In this document: positions 17,185 to 25,900 of the stretch, in pieces
How the letters are laid out: the number at the start of each line of letters is the position of its first letter
Position numbering within the stretch: the stretch's first letter is position 1
Assembly (NCBI GenBank): GCA_023388355.1
Contig: JAEWGI010000016.1
Location: 5,539-69,538, forward strand
Reading direction: 5' to 3'
Source of the DNA: Pseudomonadota bacterium
GTDB lineage: Bacteria; Pseudomonadota; Gammaproteobacteria; Xanthomonadales; Xanthomonadaceae
Length of the DNA stretch: 64,000 nucleotides
The notes under the pieces: model-generated
Database searches by the model: none
The model's input: only the letters and a program-made list of their open reading frames with translations
What the model was told of the DNA's origin: nothing
Translations under genes and position numbers: made by a program

Positions 17185-18801
17185 TCAGTGCGACACGTCG
17201 TCGTGGGCCAGGTCGCCGGGGCGCAGCACCGGCGGCGTGGCGAAGGTGTGGTGCGGGGCCGGCGAAGGCACCGTCCACTCCAGGCCGCGCGCCGACTCCC
17301 AGGCCCGCGCCGGGGCGATGGCGCCCTTCTTCAGCGAATGGAACAGGATGCCGAACATCAGGAACGGGGTGGCGAACATGCCGAACGCGCCGATCGAGCT
17401 GACCAGGTTCCAGTCCGCGAACACCACGTTGTAGTCCGGGATCCGGCGCGGCATGCCGGCCAGGCCCAGGAAGTGCTGCGGGAAGAACAGCAGGTTGACG
17501 AACACCATCGTCCACCAGAAGTGGAACTTGGCCCAGGTCTCGTTGTACATGCGCCCGGTCCACTTCGGCCACCAGTAGTAGACCGCGGCGATGATGCCGA
17601 ACAGCGCGCCGGTGACCAGCACGTAGTGGAAGTGCGCGACCACGAAGTAGGTGTCGTGGTACTGGAAGTCGGCCGGCACGATCGCCAGCATCAGGCCGGA
17701 GAAGCCGCCGATCGAGAACAGGATCACGAACGCGATCGACCACAGCATCGGCGATTCGAAGCTGATCGAGCCGCGCCACATCGTGGACGCCCAGTTGAAG
17801 ATCTTCACCCCGGTCGGGATCGCGATCAGCATGGTGGCGAACATGAAGTAGATCTCGCCGCCCAGCGGCATGCCCACCGTGAACATGTGGTGCGCCCACA
17901 CGATGAACGACAGGAACGCGATCGCCGCGGTGGCGTACACCATCGCCTGGTAGCCGAACAGCGGCTTGCGGCTGAAGGTCGGGATGATCTCGCTGACGAT
18001 GCCGAACGCCGGCAGGATCATGATGTAGACCTCGGGATGCCCGAAGAACCAGAAGATGTGCTGGTACATCACCGGGTCGCCGCCGCCGGCCGCGTTGAAG
18101 AACGAGGTGGCGAAGAACTTGTCGGTCAGCAGCATCGTCACCGCGCCGGCCAGCACCGGCATCACCGCGATCAGCAGGAACGCGGTGATCAGCCAGGTCC
18201 AGCAGAAGATCGGCATCTTCAGCAGGTCCAGGCCCGGTGCGCGCATGTTGAGGATGGTGGCGATGACGTTGATCGCGCCCATGATCGAGCTGATGCCCAT
18301 CATGTGGATGGCGAAGATGCTGAACGCCACGTTGTTGCCGCCCTGCAGCGACAGCGGCGGATACAGGGTCCAGCCTCCGGCCGGGCCGCCGCCGGGCAGG
18401 AACAGGGTCATCAGCAGCAGGGTGAAGGCGAACGGCAGGATCCAGAACGACCAGTTGTTCATGCGCGGCAACGCCATGTCCGGCGCGCCGATCTGCAGCG
18501 GGATCATCCAGTTGGCCAGGCCGACGAAGGCCGGCATCACGCCGCCGAAGATCATCACCAGCGCGTGCATCGACGTCATCTGGTTGAAGAAGTGCGGGCT
18601 GACGTGCTGCAGGCCCGGCACCGCCAGCTCGGTGCGGATGATCACGCTCATCGCCGCGCCGATGATGAACATCGTGAACGAGAACAGCAGGTAGAGCGTG
18701 CCGATGTCCTTGTGGTTGGTGGAGAACAACCAGCGTTCGACGAACGACTGCTTGTGGCCGTGGGCGTCGTGGTGGTCGGCGGTGGCGGTATGCGTGGACA
18801 T
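17185..18801 (-). CDS. ctaD: Cytochrome c oxidase subunit I
   Basis: Catalytic subunit of the aa3 oxidase: it reduces O2 to water and pumps protons, using heme a, heme a3 and CuB. The 538-residue protein has twelve hydrophobic segments. Key ligands are visible: MTSMHALVMIFGG (heme a), WFFGHPEVYIMILPAFG (CuB histidine and cross-linked tyrosine), VWAHHMFTVG (CuB histidine pair) and FVVAHFHYVL (heme a3 and heme a). The glutamate in the HPEVY motif marks a standard A-type proton pathway. It lies 26 nt downstream of ctaC. Confidence 0.98.
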   Translation of the reverse strand: MSTHTATADHHDAHGHKQSFVERWLFSTNHKDIGTLYLLFSFTMFIIGAAMSVIIRTELAVPGLQHVSPHFFNQMTSMHALVMIFGGVMPAFVGLANWMIPLQIGAPDMALPRMNNWSFWILPFAFTLLLMTLFLPGGGPAGGWTLYPPLSLQGGNNVAFSIFAIHMMGISSIMGAINVIATILNMRAPGLDLLKMPIFCWTWLITAFLLIAVMPVLAGAVTMLLTDKFFATSFFNAAGGGDPVMYQHIFWFFGHPEVYIMILPAFGIVSEIIPTFSRKPLFGYQAMVYATAAIAFLSFIVWAHHMFTVGMPLGGEIYFMFATMLIAIPTGVKIFNWASTMWRGSISFESPMLWSIAFVILFSIGGFSGLMLAIVPADFQYHDTYFVVAHFHYVLVTGALFGIIAAVYYWWPKWTGRMYNETWAKFHFWWTMVFVNLLFFPQHFLGLAGMPRRIPDYNVVFADWNLVSSIGAFGMFATPFLMFGILFHSLKKGAIAPARAWESARGLEWTVPSPAPHHTFATPPVLRPGDLAHDDVSH

Positions 18802-18827
18802 GGGTGCGGTCAGCCTTTCGGATGCGG

Positions 18828-19805
18828 TCAGACGGCGCCGGCGGCGTCGGCGGGGGCAGCGGCCTGTTCAGGCGCCTGCGGTGCGGCGGGCTCCTCGCCC
18901 TGCTGCACGTCTTCGATCATGTCGGGGTCGAGCGCGCGCGGTGCGCTGCCGTCGCCCGCTTCGGGCACCTGCGAGGGCTCGGCCGGGGCCTCGCCCGCGG
19001 CCTTCTGCGCGGCCAGCCAGGTGTCGAATTCCGCGCGCGGCACGGCCTTGACCACGATCGGCATGAAGCCGTGGTCCTTGCCGCACAGCTCGGCGCACTG
19101 TCCGCGGTAGGTACCCGGCTCGAAGATCTCGGTCCAGGCCTCGTTGATGATCCCGGGGATCGCGTCCTGCTTCCAGCCCAGCGCCGGCACCCACCAGGAG
19201 TGGATCACGTCGTCGGCGGTGATCACGAAGCGGATCTTGGTGTCGGTGGGCAGCACCAGCACGTTGTCGACGTCGAGCAGGTAGGCCGGATGGGCGTCGA
19301 GCTCGGCGCGGGTGGTGTCCCTGTTCTGGCGCAGGCGGTCGCTCTCGCGGTCGAGGCGGCTGAGGATCTCGACGTTCTCGCCCAGGTATTCGTACTTCCA
19401 CATCCACTGCACGCCGGTGACCTTGACGGTCATCTCCGACTCGCGGGTGTCGTACATCGCCACCAGCTTGGCCGTCGCCGGCACCGCCATGATCACCAGC
19501 AGGATCACCGGGACGACGGTCCAGATGATCTCCAGCCTGGTGCTGTGGGTGAAGCTGGTGTCGGGGACCGCACCCTTGGAGTGGCGGAACTTGAACATCG
19601 CATAGCCCATGGCGATGAACACGACCGCGCCGATGGCCGTGCAGATCCAGAACGCCTGCATGTGCGCCTGGTAGGCATTGAGCGAGGAAGCGGTGACCCC
19701 GCGCCCCATGTTGAGCTGCCACCGGACCGGATCGGCGGCCAGCGCCATGGCCGGCAACGATGCCAGTACCGCCAACCCCCACCGCCAAAAACGCGCCTGC
19801 ATCAT
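18828..19805 (-). CDS. ctaC: Cytochrome c oxidase subunit II
   Basis: Receives electrons from cytochrome c through the binuclear CuA centre and passes them to subunit I. The 325-residue precursor has a signal peptide (RFWRWGLAVLASLPAMALAA), two membrane helices and a periplasmic cupredoxin domain. The CuA ligands are in GQCAELCGKDHGFMPI, plus the histidine in DDVIHSWWVP. A 60-residue alanine/proline/glutamate-rich C-terminal tail has no heme c motif, so it is not the caa3 form. Two tandem ATGs mark the start; 19805 is taken as the first. Confidence 0.96.
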   Translation of the reverse strand: MMQARFWRWGLAVLASLPAMALAADPVRWQLNMGRGVTASSLNAYQAHMQAFWICTAIGAVVFIAMGYAMFKFRHSKGAVPDTSFTHSTRLEIIWTVVPVILLVIMAVPATAKLVAMYDTRESEMTVKVTGVQWMWKYEYLGENVEILSRLDRESDRLRQNRDTTRAELDAHPAYLLDVDNVLVLPTDTKIRFVITADDVIHSWWVPALGWKQDAIPGIINEAWTEIFEPGTYRGQCAELCGKDHGFMPIVVKAVPRAEFDTWLAAQKAAGEAPAEPSQVPEAGDGSAPRALDPDMIEDVQQGEEPAAPQAPEQAAAPADAAGAV

Positions 19806-20261
19806 CGCCTGGACCCCAATGTCGTCGGTCGCGGCACCGGGCCGCCAGCCAACCGTTGCGAGCTGATCAAGACGACCCCGGGCGCCCGGAACCGGCCGCC
19901 ACTGGAATCGCATCGGAACCTCGCGCGCCGCTGTCGCAGGCGCGCGAAAACTTCCAAATGGTAGCGGCCACGGGGCTTTAGGGGCAAGCCGAGGCAGGCG
20001 CCGGGGCGCCGGCGCGGGGCCTGCGGCGGGCCCCGCGGGACCCGGAATCGCGGCCCGCCGCGGGGCCTGGGCGGGCCGGACCCGCCGCGGTCGACGCCGC
20101 AAGCGCGCCGGGCGGGCCGTTCACGCCCGTTTTGTGCCGGCGCCCGCGTCCGGCGCGGAGGATTCGTTCAAGCCGCAGCGACATCTCCACGGCGACAATG
20201 ACTCCCCGCCGCGCCGCCGTGGCCGCGGCCCTGCCATCCGGCGCCCGACCCGGTCCCGCCC
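19806..20261. other. Divergent ctaC-putA control region
   Basis: This 456-nt gap must hold promoters for both ctaC and putA. The middle (about 19980-20120) is extremely GC-rich, with overlapping GGCGCCGG and GGGCCCCGCGGG palindromes. A less GC-rich segment near 19945-19980 is the best place for the ctaC promoter. No certain -35/-10 pair or operator was found by eye, and no gene is seen. Confidence 0.5.
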
Positions 20262-23200
20262 ATGATCGCTCCCGACGCCCCACCCCCCCCGCCCGCAGCC
20301 GGCTCCGGTCCGCTCCCGCCGCTGCGCGCGGCGATCACCGCCGGCTGGGCGCTGGACGAGGCCATGCACGTGCGCGACCTGCTGGCCGTGGCCCACCAGC
20401 CCACGCCCGGCTGGGGCGAGGCCGACCGCGCCGCGATCCGCGCCACCGCCACCGACCTCGTGCAGCGGGTGCGCGCCCGCGCCGTCGACCAGGGCGCGAT
20501 CGAGGCCTTCATGCGCCAGTACGACCTGGCCAGCGACGAGGGCGTGCTGCTGATGTGCGTGGCCGAGGCCCTGCTGCGCATCCCCGACGAGGACACGGCC
20601 GACCTGCTGATCCGCGACAAGCTGGGCGAGGCCGACTGGCGCCGCCACGTGGGCCGTTCGGATTCGGTGCTGGTGAACGCCTCGACCTGGGGCCTGATGC
20701 TGACCGGGCACCTGGTGGACCTGGCCGACGAGACCCGGCGCGACGTGCGCGGCGCGTTCAGGCGCCTGGTCGGGCGCGTGGGCGAGCCGATGGTCCGGCT
20801 GGCGGTGCGCCAGGCGATGCGGATCATGGGCCACCAGTTCGTGATGGGCCGCAGCATCGGCGAGGCGCTGGCGCGCTCGCGCAAGGGCGCCAACGCCGCC
20901 TATCGCTATTCGTTCGACATGCTCGGCGAGGCGGCGCTGACCCGCACCGACGCGCAGCGCTACTTCCACGCCTACACCGCGGCGATCGACGCCATCGGCG
21001 CCACCGGCCCGTTCGACGACGAGATCGCCGCGCCGTCGATCTCGGTCAAGCTCTCGGCCCTGCACCCGCGCTACGAGCACGCCAAGCGCGAGCGGGTGCT
21101 GGCGGAGCTGGCGCCGCAGCTGCTGGCGCTGGCGCGCCAGGCCCGCGGCCACCGCATCGGCCTCACCGTGGACGCCGAGGAGGCCGACCGCCTGGAGCTG
21201 TCGCTGGACGTGTTCGAAGCCGCGTTCGCCGATCCCGGGCTGGGCGGCTGGGAGGGCTTCGGGCTGGTGGTGCAGGCCTACCAGAAGCGCGCGCCGTTCG
21301 TGATCGACTGGATCGTCGCGCTCGCCCGCAGCCATGGCCGCCGGATCCCGGTGCGGCTGGTGAAGGGCGCCTACTGGGACAGCGAGGTCAAGCGCGCCCA
21401 GGTCGACGGCGTGGCCGGCTACCCGGTGTTCACCCGCAAGCCCAACACCGACGTCAGCTACCAGGCCAACGCCGCGCGCCTGCTGTCCGGCAGCGACGCG
21501 ATCTATCCGATGTTCGCCACCCACAACGCGCAGACCATCGCGGCAATCCACCGCATGGCCGGAATCCTTCTCCCCCCGGGAGAAGGTGCCCGAGGGGCGG
21601 ATGAGGGTACGCAGCACGGCGATGGCAACGCTCGCGCCGAACCCTCGCCCCAACCCCGGGTGGAGAAGGGCTCAAGCCACCCCTACGAATTCCAGAAGCT
21701 CCACGGCATGGGCGACGACCTCTACGCCGAGGCGATCCCCGCCGACCGCCTCGGCGTTCCCTGCCGCGTCTACGCCCCGGTCGGCTCGCAAGAGGACCTG
21801 CTGCCCTACCTCGTGCGCCGGCTGCTGGAAAACGGCGCCAACTCCAGCTTCGTCAACCGCATCAGCGACGAGGACGTGTCGATTGACGACCTGGTGCGCG
21901 ACCCGGTCGAGGTGGTCGCCGGCTTCGACGCCATTCCCCACCCGCGCATCCCGCTGCCGGTCGACCTGTACCGCAGCCACGGCATTGAAAGGAGCAATTC
22001 GATGGGCGTGAACCTCGCCAACGACGAGCAGCTGGGCGCGCTCGCCGGCCAGATCGACGCCGCGCTCGCCCGCGCCGGCGCGCAGGGTTGGACCGCCGCG
22101 CCGCTGGTGCCCGGCGCGCAGCCGTCGGGGCCGCTGGTCGCGGTCACCAACCCGGCCGACCGCCGCCAGCGCGTCGGCCAGTGGCAGGCCGCCGACGCCG
22201 CCACCGTCGAGCGCGCCCTGGCCAACGCGCTGGACGCGCAGCCGGCCTGGGACGCGACCCCCGCGGCCTCGCGCGCGGCCATCCTCGAACACGCCGCCAA
22301 CCTGCTCGAACAGCGCATGCCGCTGTTCATCGCCCTGTGCACGAAGGAAGCAGGCAAGACCATTCCCGACGGCGTGGCCGAAGTGCGCGAGGCGGTCGAT
22401 TTCCTGCGCTACTACGCCGCACAGGCGCGGCGCGAGTTCGTGCCCGTGCCGCTGCCCGGCCCGACCGGCGAATCCAACGCCCTGCAGCTGGGCGGGCGCG
22501 GCGTGTTCGTGTGCATCAGCCCCTGGAACTTCCCGCTGGCGATCTTCGCCGGCCAGGTGGCCGCGGCGCTGGCCGCCGGCAACAGCGTGATCGCCAAGCC
22601 CGCCGAACAGACCAGCCTGGTCGGCTGGCAGGCGGTGAAGTTGCTGCACGAGGCCGGCGTGCCGGCGGCCGTGCTGCAGCTGCTGCCCGGCGACGGCGCC
22701 ACCGTGGGCGCGGCGCTGACCGCCGACCCGCGCGTGGCCGGCGTCGCCTTCACCGGCTCGACCGACACCGCGCGCGCGATCAACCGCGCCATGGCCGCGC
22801 GCGATGCCGCGATCGGGGTGCTGATCGCCGAAACCGGCGGCCAGAACGCGCTGATCGCCGACTCCTCGGCCCTGCCCGAGCAGCTGGTCAAGGACGCGCT
22901 GGCCTCGGCCTTCACCTCCGCCGGCCAGCGCTGCTCGGCCGCGCGCGTGCTGTTCGTGCAGGCCGACATTGCCGACCGCGTGATCGAGATGCTGGCCGGG
23001 GCGATGGCCGAACTCACGGTCGGCGACCCGGCGCTGCTGTCCACCGACGTCGGCCCGGTGATCGACGACGACGCGAAGTGCCAGCTCGACGAACACGCCG
23101 CGCGCATGGACGGCGGTGCGCGCCTGATCGCCGAAGCCCCGCTCGGCCCCGACACCGCCCACGGCACCTTCTTCGCCCCGCGCGCCTGGGAGCTGGACTC

Positions 23201-23570
23201 GCTCGCGCAGCTCACCCGAGAGAACTTCGGCCCCGCCCTGCACGTGATCCGCTGGAAGGCGAGCGAACTCGACGCCGTGGTCGACGCGATCAACGCCACC
23301 GGATATGGCCTGACCCTCGGCATCCACTCGCGCATCGACGAGACCGTGGAGCGCATCATCCAGCGCGCGAAGGTGGGCAACGTCTACGTCAACCGCAACC
23401 AGATCGGCGCCGTGGTCGGCGTCCAGCCCTTCGGCGGCCAGAACCTCTCCGGCACCGGCCCCAAGGCCGGCGGCCCCCACTACCTGCCCCGCTTCGCCAC
23501 CGAAAAGACCGTCACCATCAACACCACCGCCGCCGGCGGCAACGCGAGTCTGCTTACGTTGGGTGAGTGA
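20262..23570 (+). CDS. putA: Bifunctional proline dehydrogenase / glutamate semialdehyde dehydrogenase PutA
   Basis: Oxidises proline to glutamate in two FAD- and NAD-dependent steps at the inner membrane. The 1102-residue protein lacks the N-terminal ribbon-helix-helix DNA-binding domain of E. coli PutA, so it is the non-repressor form. The PRODH barrel covers roughly 60-520 (SISVKLSALHPRYEHAKRER, VKGAYWDSE, YEFQKLHGMGDDLY). The aldehyde dehydrogenase part covers about 590-1090, with FVCISPWNFPLAIF, ETGGQNALIADSS and the catalytic Cys in SAGQRCSAARV. Residues about 434-473 are an in-frame palindromic repeat not expected in the family (see findings). Confidence 0.95.
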   Translation: MIAPDAPPPPPAAGSGPLPPLRAAITAGWALDEAMHVRDLLAVAHQPTPGWGEADRAAIRATATDLVQRVRARAVDQGAIEAFMRQYDLASDEGVLLMCVAEALLRIPDEDTADLLIRDKLGEADWRRHVGRSDSVLVNASTWGLMLTGHLVDLADETRRDVRGAFRRLVGRVGEPMVRLAVRQAMRIMGHQFVMGRSIGEALARSRKGANAAYRYSFDMLGEAALTRTDAQRYFHAYTAAIDAIGATGPFDDEIAAPSISVKLSALHPRYEHAKRERVLAELAPQLLALARQARGHRIGLTVDAEEADRLELSLDVFEAAFADPGLGGWEGFGLVVQAYQKRAPFVIDWIVALARSHGRRIPVRLVKGAYWDSEVKRAQVDGVAGYPVFTRKPNTDVSYQANAARLLSGSDAIYPMFATHNAQTIAAIHRMAGILLPPGEGARGADEGTQHGDGNARAEPSPQPRVEKGSSHPYEFQKLHGMGDDLYAEAIPADRLGVPCRVYAPVGSQEDLLPYLVRRLLENGANSSFVNRISDEDVSIDDLVRDPVEVVAGFDAIPHPRIPLPVDLYRSHGIERSNSMGVNLANDEQLGALAGQIDAALARAGAQGWTAAPLVPGAQPSGPLVAVTNPADRRQRVGQWQAADAATVERALANALDAQPAWDATPAASRAAILEHAANLLEQRMPLFIALCTKEAGKTIPDGVAEVREAVDFLRYYAAQARREFVPVPLPGPTGESNALQLGGRGVFVCISPWNFPLAIFAGQVAAALAAGNSVIAKPAEQTSLVGWQAVKLLHEAGVPAAVLQLLPGDGATVGAALTADPRVAGVAFTGSTDTARAINRAMAARDAAIGVLIAETGGQNALIADSSALPEQLVKDALASAFTSAGQRCSAARVLFVQADIADRVIEMLAGAMAELTVGDPALLSTDVGPVIDDDAKCQLDEHAARMDGGARLIAEAPLGPDTAHGTFFAPRAWELDSLAQLTRENFGPALHVIRWKASELDAVVDAINATGYGLTLGIHSRIDETVERIIQRAKVGNVYVNRNQIGAVVGVQPFGGQNLSGTGPKAGGPHYLPRFATEKTVTINTTAAGGNASLLTLGE
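21561..21683 (+). repeat. Palindromic intergenic-type repeat inside putA
   Basis: About 120 nt that split the normally adjacent PutA segments AAIHRMAG and YEFQKLHGMG. The stretch opens with a CCTTCTCCCC/CGGGAGAAGG hairpin (about 21567-21587) and closes with GTGGAGAAGGG. Its middle has the GTGCCCGAGGGGCGGATGAG motif that I recognise from intergenic repeats in Xanthomonadaceae genomes. It stays in frame and adds about 35-40 residues rich in Gly, Pro, Ala and Glu. Confidence 0.75.
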
Positions 23571-23957
23571 GTGCGTTGACGAAGCGCAGCTTCGTGCACG
23601 AACGAACGCCCGCTGCGCTGCAGCGGGCCGGAAGCTTGGCGCGTCCAGTGATACGGATTCGCGTTCAGACGCATGGGACAACTGTCATCTCGACCGCAGG
23701 GAGAGATCTGATTTCCCGTAGATCCCTCGCCAACGGCTCGGATGACAACCTGAAACTGCGAACGCCCGCCGCGCTGCGAGGGTCCGCACGCGCAGGCGAC
23801 GCTTGCGCGGCATGCATCGCAGTAGTCACCGATCACACGCGTCATCCCCGCGAACGCGGGGATGACGCGTGTTATCCGCAGAAATGGAACGTGCGGTGGC
23901 GCTGGCGGCATAGCGCCATGCTGCGGCTCCTGGACTGGGCGCGCGCCCAAGCAAGCC
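23571..23957. repeat. Repeat-filled gap between convergent putA and P450 genes
   Basis: The gap has no gene. An imperfect copy of the GTCATC(C)CGA...AGATCCCTCG repeat family lies at about 23684-23749. A perfect 17-bp inverted repeat with a 2-nt loop lies at 23836-23871 (arm core GCGTCATCCCCGCG). The second hairpin sits between convergent genes and could terminate both transcripts. Confidence 0.8.
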
Positions 23958-25115
23958 TCAGGCCAGCGCCACCGGCACCCTCGACCAGCCGCCCACGGGC
24001 GCGGTTGCGCGTTCTGGCGGCTGCGTGGGGTCGAGGGTGATCGAGGTACTCGCGGCGAGCAGGGCCTGCAGGGCGATGCGCAGTTCCAGCGTGGCCAGCA
24101 GGCGTCCGGGACAGACGTGGCGGCCGATGCCGTAGACAAGGTTGTGCGGGGCGTTGCGCTGCGGGTCGAAGGCGTCGGGGTCGCCGAAGACGGCTTCGTC
24201 GCGGTTGGCCGAGGTCCAGTTGAGCTTCACCAGCGCGCCCTGCGGGAGGGCGATGCCGCCGACGTCCACCGGGCAGGTGGTGATGCGGCGGTTGGAGACG
24301 AAGGGATCGTCGATGCGCAGGATCTCGTCGATGACGGCATCGAATCCGGCGTCGTCCACGCCGGCGCGCAGGCGCGCCTGCAGGGCGGGACGGGTGGCCA
24401 GGTGGTGCACCAGGACGCCGACGCACTGCGCGATCGAGCCCAGGTCGCCGCCGGTCCAGTTGCGCAGGATCGAGACGAGCTCGGCATCGTCCAGCGGTCG
24501 GCCGTCGACGGTGCTGCGCATGAGGCGGGTGGTGAGGTCGTCGGCGTCGCTGGCGGGCCGGCGCGCGGCGTCGCGCCGCGGTTCGAGCACGGACAGGATG
24601 ATCGCGTCGAAGGACTCGGCGACGCGTCGGGTCCAGTCGCGGTCGCGCGAGCGGGTGGCGGCGTGGTTCTCGGCCACCCAGTCGACCAGGCGGTCCTCCA
24701 GGCTCGCCGGCCATCCCAGCCAGGCGCACTGGGCGCGGACCGCGAAGCGCACGCCGATGGTGGAGACCGCGTCCACGGCGGTGCCGGCGGGCAGCGAGGC
24801 GACGAGTTCGCGCGCCACCTCGCGGAACCTGTCGTGGAAGGGCGCCAGCGCTTCGGCCTTCAGGAAGCCGTCGAGGGCCCGGCGGTATGCGGCATGCGCG
24901 TCGCCGTCGATGCCGTTGGGCACGTGCAGGTGGCGCGAGACGGCGCTGGAAAAACGCGCATGGTCGCGCGCGGCCTGGACCACCAGGTCGTGCCGCAGCA
25001 GCACCCATTCGCCGCGCACGTTGCGCACCACGCCGTGGCGGGGGCGCAGCTGGTCAGCGAAGGCGCGCAGGTCGCGGCCGTCGGCGGACAGGTCGTCTGG
25101 CATGTGATCGGTCAT
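23958..25115 (-). CDS. Cytochrome P450
   Basis: A 385-residue soluble bacterial P450 monooxygenase. The heme-thiolate loop is YGIGRHVCPGRLLATLELRI (cysteine near residue 335), and the ExxR motif is EILR in FDAVIDEILRIDDPF. The I-helix oxygen-binding region reads WTGGDLGSIAQ, with GGD in place of the usual AGxDT. The substrate is unknown. No ferredoxin or ferredoxin reductase gene is adjacent, so it must use partners encoded elsewhere. It resembles the group of short P450s that stand alone in Xanthomonadaceae and Actinobacteria; a role in secondary metabolism is only a guess. Confidence 0.92.
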   Translation of the reverse strand: MTDHMPDDLSADGRDLRAFADQLRPRHGVVRNVRGEWVLLRHDLVVQAARDHARFSSAVSRHLHVPNGIDGDAHAAYRRALDGFLKAEALAPFHDRFREVARELVASLPAGTAVDAVSTIGVRFAVRAQCAWLGWPASLEDRLVDWVAENHAATRSRDRDWTRRVAESFDAIILSVLEPRRDAARRPASDADDLTTRLMRSTVDGRPLDDAELVSILRNWTGGDLGSIAQCVGVLVHHLATRPALQARLRAGVDDAGFDAVIDEILRIDDPFVSNRRITTCPVDVGGIALPQGALVKLNWTSANRDEAVFGDPDAFDPQRNAPHNLVYGIGRHVCPGRLLATLELRIALQALLAASTSITLDPTQPPERATAPVGGWSRVPVALA

Positions 25116-25344
25116 GTACTTGCCGGAAGCGTGGAACGGCGTCGGATTTCCACGAGCATATCAACGCGGGGTGCACGCGAGCCCGCGTCGATGCGGCGTC
25201 CCGATGTTCGCGCCGCGCCTGCCGCGGCAGGGTGCGCCCGGCGGGACCGGATCGCAGACCGCGCGGGACAGCGGCTTGCTCGATGCGGGGCGGCGAGCGC
25301 CGGTTCACGCCTCCATGAGCGCGACGGTGCGATGGTCGAGGCGC
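25116..25344. other. Non-coding gap upstream of P450 and small ORF
   Basis: A 229-nt divergent gap between the P450 gene and the small plus-strand ORF. It should hold the P450 promoter. No repeat, hairpin or convincing -10/-35 pair was seen. Confidence 0.35.
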
Positions 25345-25632
25345 ATGGCCGGCCCCAACATCACCCTTTACCTGGTGCACCTGGACATCGACGTGGCCCG
25401 GCATCCGGATCCGGCGCCGGATCTGGTGGAGCTGGCGCCGGGGCTGTACCTGACCGAGTCGGCGCGCACGCGTTCGCAGGTGTACCACGCGCTCAAGCGG
25501 CGGTTCGGGCCGCGGCGGCTGCTGGTGGCGCCGCTGGCGGGCGATCCGAAGTTCAAGGGCATGCGGCCGGGCGTGCCGGCGTGGCTGCGCGCGCGGCCCG
25601 GGGTGAGCGATGCGACCGTACCGCGGGGGTGA
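25345..25632 (+). CDS. Conserved-looking hypothetical protein, 95 aa
   Basis: I do not recognise this protein. It reads MAGPNITLYLVHLDIDVARH and then an acidic, leucine-rich middle and a basic end (SQVYHALKRRFGPRRLLVAP, PKFKGMRPGVPAW). Codons have strong G/C third positions and the alternation of hydrophobic and charged residues looks like a folded alpha/beta protein. It is divergent from the P450 gene and overlaps the next small ORF by 23 nt. A longer frame opens at 25114 but its first 77 codons look non-coding. It has no signal peptide or membrane segment. Confidence 0.55.
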   Translation: MAGPNITLYLVHLDIDVARHPDPAPDLVELAPGLYLTESARTRSQVYHALKRRFGPRRLLVAPLAGDPKFKGMRPGVPAWLRARPGVSDATVPRG

Positions 25633-25900
25633 CGGCGATTCGGGCGTGGCGGCCTGGGCGTGCGGGCCGGACTGGATCGATATCTGCTTCCATCGCGGCG
25701 GGTGCCATCGCCACGACGCGCGCCATCCGGGCCTGCCGCAGGTGCTGGAGATGCAGCGCCCGGCCGACGCGGGCAAGGGGCTGAATACCTGCATCAACCG
25801 GCACGTGCGCGCCGATTGCGCGTTTCGCAGCAAGCAACGGCTCAGCGATAGGCGCCGGGGCCGCGCCAGACCAGTTCGCCCTGGCGGTAGACCTGGTTGA
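25610..25900 (+). CDS. Small Cys/His-containing hypothetical protein
   Basis: A 96-residue ORF, not recognised. Third codon positions are strongly G/C up to about 25840, supporting real coding. After that the frame runs into the 3' end of the convergent minus-strand gene (59-nt overlap) and the composition changes. It has the segment CGPDWIDICFHRGGCHRHDA, with three cysteines and three histidines that could bind a metal, and CINRHVRADC further on. It overlaps the 95-residue ORF and may be coupled to it. The two could also be parts of one frameshifted gene. Confidence 0.4.
   Translation: MRPYRGGDGDSGVAAWACGPDWIDICFHRGGCHRHDARHPGLPQVLEMQRPADAGKGLNTCINRHVRADCAFRSKQRLSDRRRGRARPVRPGGRPG

Noticed and set aside
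17107..19110. A 667-residue plus-strand frame across the oxidase genes
   Set aside because: Fully antisense to ctaD and part of ctaC, whose metal ligands are unmistakable; composition is shadow-like.
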